This document shows positions 6,506 to 8,986 of a DNA stretch of 8,986 bases, piece by piece. Under the pieces are notes generated by a model that saw only the letters and a program-made list of their open reading frames with translations, ran no database searches and was not told where the DNA came from. Position 1 is the stretch's first letter, and the number at the start of each line of letters is the position of its first letter. The DNA lies in assembly GCA_947378615.1 (NCBI GenBank), contig CANCKV010000096.1, forward strand, positions 1 to 8,986. The letters run 5' to 3'. The DNA is from Chitinophagaceae bacterium (GTDB lineage Bacteria; Bacteroidota; Bacteroidia; Chitinophagales; Chitinophagaceae). The position numbers and the translations under genes are program-made.

Positions 6506-6796
6506 ATGAATACATCACAACATTCTACACAATTGAACCTGGTAAGCATCATTGAAATGAAAGCGGTCTTGGAAGAAATGGTTAAGCCATTGCAAGATGA
6601 AATCAAACGCCTTTGCCTGTTGGTAGAAGGTAACAACCAAAATATTAGCATTAAAGAATTTGCGGAAAAAGCAGGACTTAGTGTTCCCACTATTAGGGGC
6701 ATGATGGAACGCAAACAAATAAGCTACAATCAAGCTGGAGACAAAAAGAAAATTACCATCCCTATTTCAGAATTATTAAAAATTAAGCAATTATGA
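6506..6796 (+). CDS. Excisionase/MerR-like helix-turn-helix protein
   Basis: The 96-aa protein has an N-terminal amphipathic coiled coil (about 13-40, IIEMKAVLEEMVKPLQDEIKRL) and a C-terminal winged HTH of the excisionase/MerR type. That part reads NISIKEFAEKAGLSVPTIRGMMERKQI (46-72), followed by a basic hairpin GDKKKITIPISELLKI (78-93). Such proteins are very common on Bacteroidota plasmids and conjugative or mobilizable transposons, where they act as excision or replication-control factors. Here the exact role is inferred. It is the first gene of a compact + strand operon, lies 117 bases after a strong terminator, and its stop overlaps the next start in ATGA. I did not find a convincing promoter in 6390-6505. 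Confidence 0.85.
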   Translation: MNTSQHSTQLNLVSIIEMKAVLEEMVKPLQDEIKRLCLLVEGNNQNISIKEFAEKAGLSVPTIRGMMERKQISYNQAGDKKKITIPISELLKIKQL

Positions 6797-7062
6797 AAGA
6801 ATATACATTTTCTGTACAAAGAGAGATTTTCTTTATTCTTTACAAACGGTTATCAATAGATAAGCGAATTGCATTTAAGGCTTATATCAAAGCAATATGC
6901 CAATTGAATAAAGTACCTCCTATTTCATTAAATACAATACTGCAAAACAAATTTCACATATTGTATTTCACACATACAAAATTTACGATGCAAAGTATGG
7001 CTGATTTTCATATTCATTCAATTACTAAAAGACATTCAAAACATACTTATGGCACTAACTAA
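6793..7062 (+). CDS. Hypothetical protein, 89 aa, translationally coupled
   Basis: I do not recognise this protein. It starts in an ATGA overlap with the HTH gene, a strong sign of coupling. It has a basic, moderately hydrophobic N-terminal half (EYTFSVQREIFFILYKRLSIDKRIAFKAYIK broken into two helices by its charge pattern, about 3-33) and a histidine-rich C-terminus. The last residues TYGTN and the stop codon come from the 28-bp direct repeat, read one frame away from the MALTKKAQA start of the next gene, giving a 14-bp overlap. Real translation is likely from the arrangement, but the poor family recognition leaves some doubt. Confidence 0.6.
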   Translation: MKEYTFSVQREIFFILYKRLSIDKRIAFKAYIKAICQLNKVPPISLNTILQNKFHILYFTHTKFTMQSMADFHIHSITKRHSKHTYGTN

Positions 7063-7074
7063 AAAGGCACAGGC
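7047..7074 (+). repeat. 28-bp direct repeat, copy 1
   Basis: This copy matches 7336-7363 at 27 of 28 positions; the only difference is G7066 against A7355. It contains ATGGCACTAACTAA, which encodes the stop of the upstream gene and the start of the downstream gene in two frames. The repeat ends sharply on both sides. The unit length between copies is 289 bp. Confidence 0.96.
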
Positions 7075-7351
7075 ATATAAAAATGCTGTTGGCGTGAGGG
7101 TTCATATTTCACCAGGAGATTGGGTGATTGTTCATTTTGTCAAAAGCAATATTTGTTCTGAAGAAAAAAGGATAGGATGGTATGCTTATAATGTCAAAGT
7201 AAAAGTTGAAGAGGTTTATAGTGTATGCTTTACATTTTTCTTTAATAATCAAAAATGTTATGAACTTATTGAAGATGCAAAAAAAGTTAGCAACCCTCAA
7301 ATAGATTTATTTCAATACACAAATTATTTAACTAGTTATGGCACTAACTAA
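7049..7351 (+). CDS. Hypothetical protein, 100 aa, repeat-bounded, MALTKKAQA N-terminus
   Basis: I do not recognise a family. The protein starts MALTKKAQA, identical to the next gene's start, but the rest differs. The central part looks like a small beta-rich domain (VGVRVHISPGDWVIVHFVKSN, then GWYAYNVKVKVEEVYSVCFTFFF in two stretches), and the tail is QIDLFQYTNYLTSYGTN. Its first and last residues are encoded by the two copies of the direct repeat, so nearly the whole gene is the 289-bp unit between them. It overlaps its neighbours by 14 bp on each side. The reading frame is intact and the layout suggests real translation; a cassette-like insertion or duplication-derived gene are both possible. 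Confidence 0.62.
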   Translation: MALTKKAQAYKNAVGVRVHISPGDWVIVHFVKSNICSEEKRIGWYAYNVKVKVEEVYSVCFTFFFNNQKCYELIEDAKKVSNPQIDLFQYTNYLTSYGTN

Positions 7352-7363
7352 AAAAGCACAGGC
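7336..7363 (+). repeat. 28-bp direct repeat, copy 2
   Basis: This is the second copy of the repeat at 7047-7074, with one mismatch. It gives the TSYGTN end of the 100-aa gene and the MALTKKAQA start of the 154-aa gene. Confidence 0.96.
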
Positions 7364-7802
7364 TACAGAACCTTCACTAGTACCCACTTTAGAAGGTGGC
7401 TACGATTGTATTTGGTTTGAGAAAAAAGGAACGAATGTAAAGCCACATATTACCAGGATAAACAATGAAGCTGAGGCAATTGCCTTTGTTGAAAAAAAGC
7501 ATGTGGAACAAGTGCTGCATAAAATAAGTGGTTGGTATGCTCAACAGGTTTTTATCAGGTACCATGTAAGCGAAACCGATTACATGAATATTAAGCCAAG
7601 ATTAGAGACTTTAGGACGTGCTATTGACAAATTGCGCAATGTGGCGACCAATAGAACGGAATTGTGCCATCTATTGAACAATCATGTGATAGAAATGATT
7701 GAGGTTTGTAAACCATCCAAAAGAAGCACATTCAGAGCAAGTACAGAGTTATTAATAGCGGACTTAAAAAGCTATTGCGAACGGATTTTATTAAAACGAT
7801 AA
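7338..7802 (+). CDS. Hypothetical protein, 154 aa, MALTKKAQA N-terminus, upstream of rep
   Basis: No family is recognised. The protein is soluble and mostly helical after residue 45. A segment EGGYDCIWFEKKGTN (19-33) is followed by charged helices (NNEAEAIAFVEKKHVEQVLHKI in two parts) and a basic C-terminus ending ERILLKR. The conserved-looking parts are ISGWYAQQVFIRYHVSETDY and the helical region LGRAIDKLRNVATNRTELCHLL. It is the last gene of the small operon and lies 119 bp before the replication initiator, so a role in replication control, partition or mobilization is conceivable but not shown. The nine-residue start is shared with the preceding gene through the DNA repeat. Confidence 0.78.
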   Translation: MALTKKAQATEPSLVPTLEGGYDCIWFEKKGTNVKPHITRINNEAEAIAFVEKKHVEQVLHKISGWYAQQVFIRYHVSETDYMNIKPRLETLGRAIDKLRNVATNRTELCHLLNNHVIEMIEVCKPSKRSTFRASTELLIADLKSYCERILLKR

Positions 7803-7834
7803 AATCTATCATATAACAGAAAAAGCATAAAAAA

Positions 7835-7848
7835 CGGGTAAACCCGTA
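7835..7848 (-). terminator. Hairpin in the rep leader, oriented as a minus-strand terminator
   Basis: ACGGGT-AA-ACCCGT is a perfect inverted repeat. On the + strand no T-tract follows. On the minus strand the 5-bp GC-rich stem (ACGGG, loop TTTA, CCCGT) is followed directly by TTTTTATG, which is the form of a short intrinsic terminator. It could end an antisense transcript coming from the rep start region, or it may be part of the replication origin or an operator. Confidence 0.42.
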
Positions 7849-7861
7849 TAAAACACCCCTC

Positions 7862-7871
7862 CTAGATAATA
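7862..7871 (+). other. Possible double-strand origin nick-site-like sequence
   Basis: CTAGATAATA differs at one position from CTTGATAATA, which I recall as the core around the nick site of pC194-family rolling-circle plasmids. It lies 50 bases before the rep start and 14 bases after a hairpin, where such an origin could be. Matches of this length in AT-rich DNA arise by chance, so this is a pointer only. Confidence 0.18.
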
Positions 7872-7921
7872 TAGAAATAACTGTCAGATTTGAGGGTATT
7901 TATAGTGAAAAATTTAGATTT

Positions 7922-8986
7922 ATGGAAGGATTACAGATTTTATCAGATTTGCAAAATGTATCAGAAAGGACACCGAGCCGCCTTGAAATGAATCATAAGC
8001 GTGTAAAAGCCCTTTCCTTATTGCGCTGTAAGAATATTAGATATGCAAATGATTTAAATTCATTCCGTAGTGAGTTTATAATTGATGATATTGCTACAAA
8101 CGATTTTTTAGATAAGTACCGTAACCAATTAGTTACCTGTTGCGGTTGTGCATTAGGTCAGGTAAACCCGAACGATAAGCAAAACCATGTGGCATTGAAA
8201 ACTGCAAGGTTCTGTAACCATCGCCTTTGCAATGTTTGTAACTCTTTGAGGGCAAAGAAACTACGCCGCAAATACTTTGCTTTCTTTAATGATGAAACAA
8301 AGGATATTCCTATCAAGAAAAAACAGGCCCATTTCTTTAAAAACCTTGATAAGGATAATATTCAAGTGTCAAATGATGATATTGAAATTGTAGAAGATGA
8401 AAGTTTAATACATGAAATTGATTCTGATAAAAGTATCGATGAAATAATTGAGGTTATTCAGGACGGATTGAAGAAAAAGAAATCGAAGAAAAAAAATAGT
8501 GTTGCCTTTTACATATCAGGAAAGGAACTAGCGGAAAACCTCGACTTCATGCACCTAACATTAACCGTTCCCCACAAAAACGGACTTTGGAACGGCAAAG
8601 AATACTACGCACAGGAATTGTTGGATTGTTTCCATACGATGCGCAAATGTGAATGGTGGAGTAAATTAGTTTATGGTGGTGAGGCATGTGTGGAAACTAC
8701 TCAAAGCGAAGAAAATAACCTACACATACATATACATGCCTTGTTGATGGTGGATAGGAACACCAAAGGAAGTCGCAACCAACTACTATTAGAGATATTG
8801 GAAAAATGGAATGAATTAACGGTTGATAGGACATTAGACGAAACCTTTTTCAGTAAAGAAAGGAGAGAAGGCATAACGAACATGTTGGCTTTCTTGAAAC
8901 CAAAGATTTATCATATAGAGACAGCTGATAAGAAGATTTCGAGCGAAAATAGATTACCCAATAACAATGACCCTTTTCTGCAAAAA
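7922..8986 (+). CDS. rep: Rolling-circle replication initiator (HUH family Rep), 3' end outside window
   Basis: The frame is open for 355 codons to the last base, so the protein is truncated by the window. Residues 73-117 hold a cysteine-rich zinc-type module (CCGC, then RFCNHRLCNVCNSLRAKKLRRKY), typical of plasmid Rep proteins of the pUB110/pC194 type. HUH motif 1 is FMHLTLTVPH (209-218). Motif 2 is NLHIHIHALLMV (266-277), with His268, His270 and His272 as metal ligand candidates. The catalytic tyrosine motif is not certain; Tyr330 in LKPKIYHIE is one candidate, or it lies beyond the window. The protein should nick the plus origin to start rolling-circle replication. Residues about 124-192 are an unusual acidic insert ending in a lysine run (KKKKSKKKN). 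ATG 7922 is the only in-frame start after the preceding stop. Confidence 0.88.
   Translation, partial: MEGLQILSDLQNVSERTPSRLEMNHKRVKALSLLRCKNIRYANDLNSFRSEFIIDDIATNDFLDKYRNQLVTCCGCALGQVNPNDKQNHVALKTARFCNHRLCNVCNSLRAKKLRRKYFAFFNDETKDIPIKKKQAHFFKNLDKDNIQVSNDDIEIVEDESLIHEIDSDKSIDEIIEVIQDGLKKKKSKKKNSVAFYISGKELAENLDFMHLTLTVPHKNGLWNGKEYYAQELLDCFHTMRKCEWWSKLVYGGEACVETTQSEENNLHIHIHALLMVDRNTKGSRNQLLLEILEKWNELTVDRTLDETFFSKERREGITNMLAFLKPKIYHIETADKKISSENRLPNNNDPFLQK

Larger units (their letters stand above)
6506..8986 (+). mobile_element. Probable integrated rolling-circle plasmid or mobilizable element, left part
   Basis: The call rests on a rolling-circle HUH replication initiator preceded by an excisionase-like HTH gene and overlapping small unknown genes, a content typical of small Bacteroidota plasmids and mobilizable elements. 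The true left end could be anywhere between about 5500 and 6500. No integrase, relaxase or attachment-site repeat is visible, and the right end is outside the window. Coordinates only delimit the gene cluster. If the window came from a plasmid contig the element would be free, but holB and the two-component genes argue for a chromosome. Confidence 0.5.

Noticed and set aside
6237..6506. Open frame of 89 codons on the + strand in the intergenic region
   Set aside because: It runs straight through the strong terminator at 6358-6389 and has low-complexity composition without domain-like features. A shorter peptide inside the RNA candidate cannot be excluded.
6475..6733. Two minus-strand frames opposite the excisionase-like gene
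   Set aside because: The + strand protein has a clear HTH and gene-end overlap; the opposite frames have no recognisable features.
5694..6796. Toxin-antitoxin pair made of the XRE protein and the neighbouring HTH gene
   Set aside because: The two genes are divergent, 431 bp apart, both DNA-binding in type, and no toxin-like protein is next to either.
8701..8883. Minus-strand frame of 60 codons inside rep
   Set aside because: It is antisense to the HUH domain, whose motifs fix the + strand as the coding one.
1..8986. CRISPR arrays, tRNA or rRNA genes
   Set aside because: No regularly spaced repeats, no tRNA cloverleaf and no rRNA-like sequence were noticed on either strand.

Overview
The window looks like a chromosomal segment from a member of the Bacteroidota, probably of the Chitinophagaceae/Sphingobacteriia type. 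The DNA is AT-rich and start codons lack Shine-Dalgarno sequences. Several upstream regions carry -7 boxes like the phylum's TAnnTTTG. The DNA polymerase III delta' subunit, the LuxR/NarL-type two-component pair and the lipoprotein with a short Cys-Ser-Lys-Asp N-terminus also fit. The lineage is inferred from these traits; there is no rRNA in the window.

Bases 1-4000 are ordinary-looking core or sensory DNA on the + strand. A 161-aa conserved-looking protein of unknown function ends at a strong terminator. A probable signalling operon follows: a seven-helix membrane protein, a HisKA_3/NarX-type histidine kinase overlapping it by 34 bp, and a NarL-type response regulator. Next is holB (delta'), which has a degenerate P-loop and lacks the usual zinc-finger cysteines.

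Bases 4070-5500 hold two minus-strand envelope genes, a two-helix membrane protein with a PH-like C-terminal domain and a lipoprotein with a carboxypeptidase-regulatory-like and a PEGA-like domain. A terminator separates them.

Bases 5690-8986 look like accessory DNA. A minus-strand Cro/C1-type regulator faces a 386-bp region without a credible protein gene. That region contains a perfect palindrome between divergent promoter candidates, a 12-bp inverted repeat that would close a roughly 200-nt RNA, and a strong terminator. Beyond it are four tightly overlapping small + strand genes: a MerR/excisionase-like HTH protein and three unknowns. Two of the unknowns start inside copies of the same 28-bp direct repeat and share the N-terminus MALTKKAQA. 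After a 119-bp gap with a hairpin comes a rolling-circle HUH replication initiator, open to the window edge. The likely reading is an integrated rolling-circle plasmid or mobilizable element whose right part lies outside the window. The most interesting items are the RNA-like region at 6191-6389, the repeat-bounded gene unit at 7049-7337, and the rep leader.
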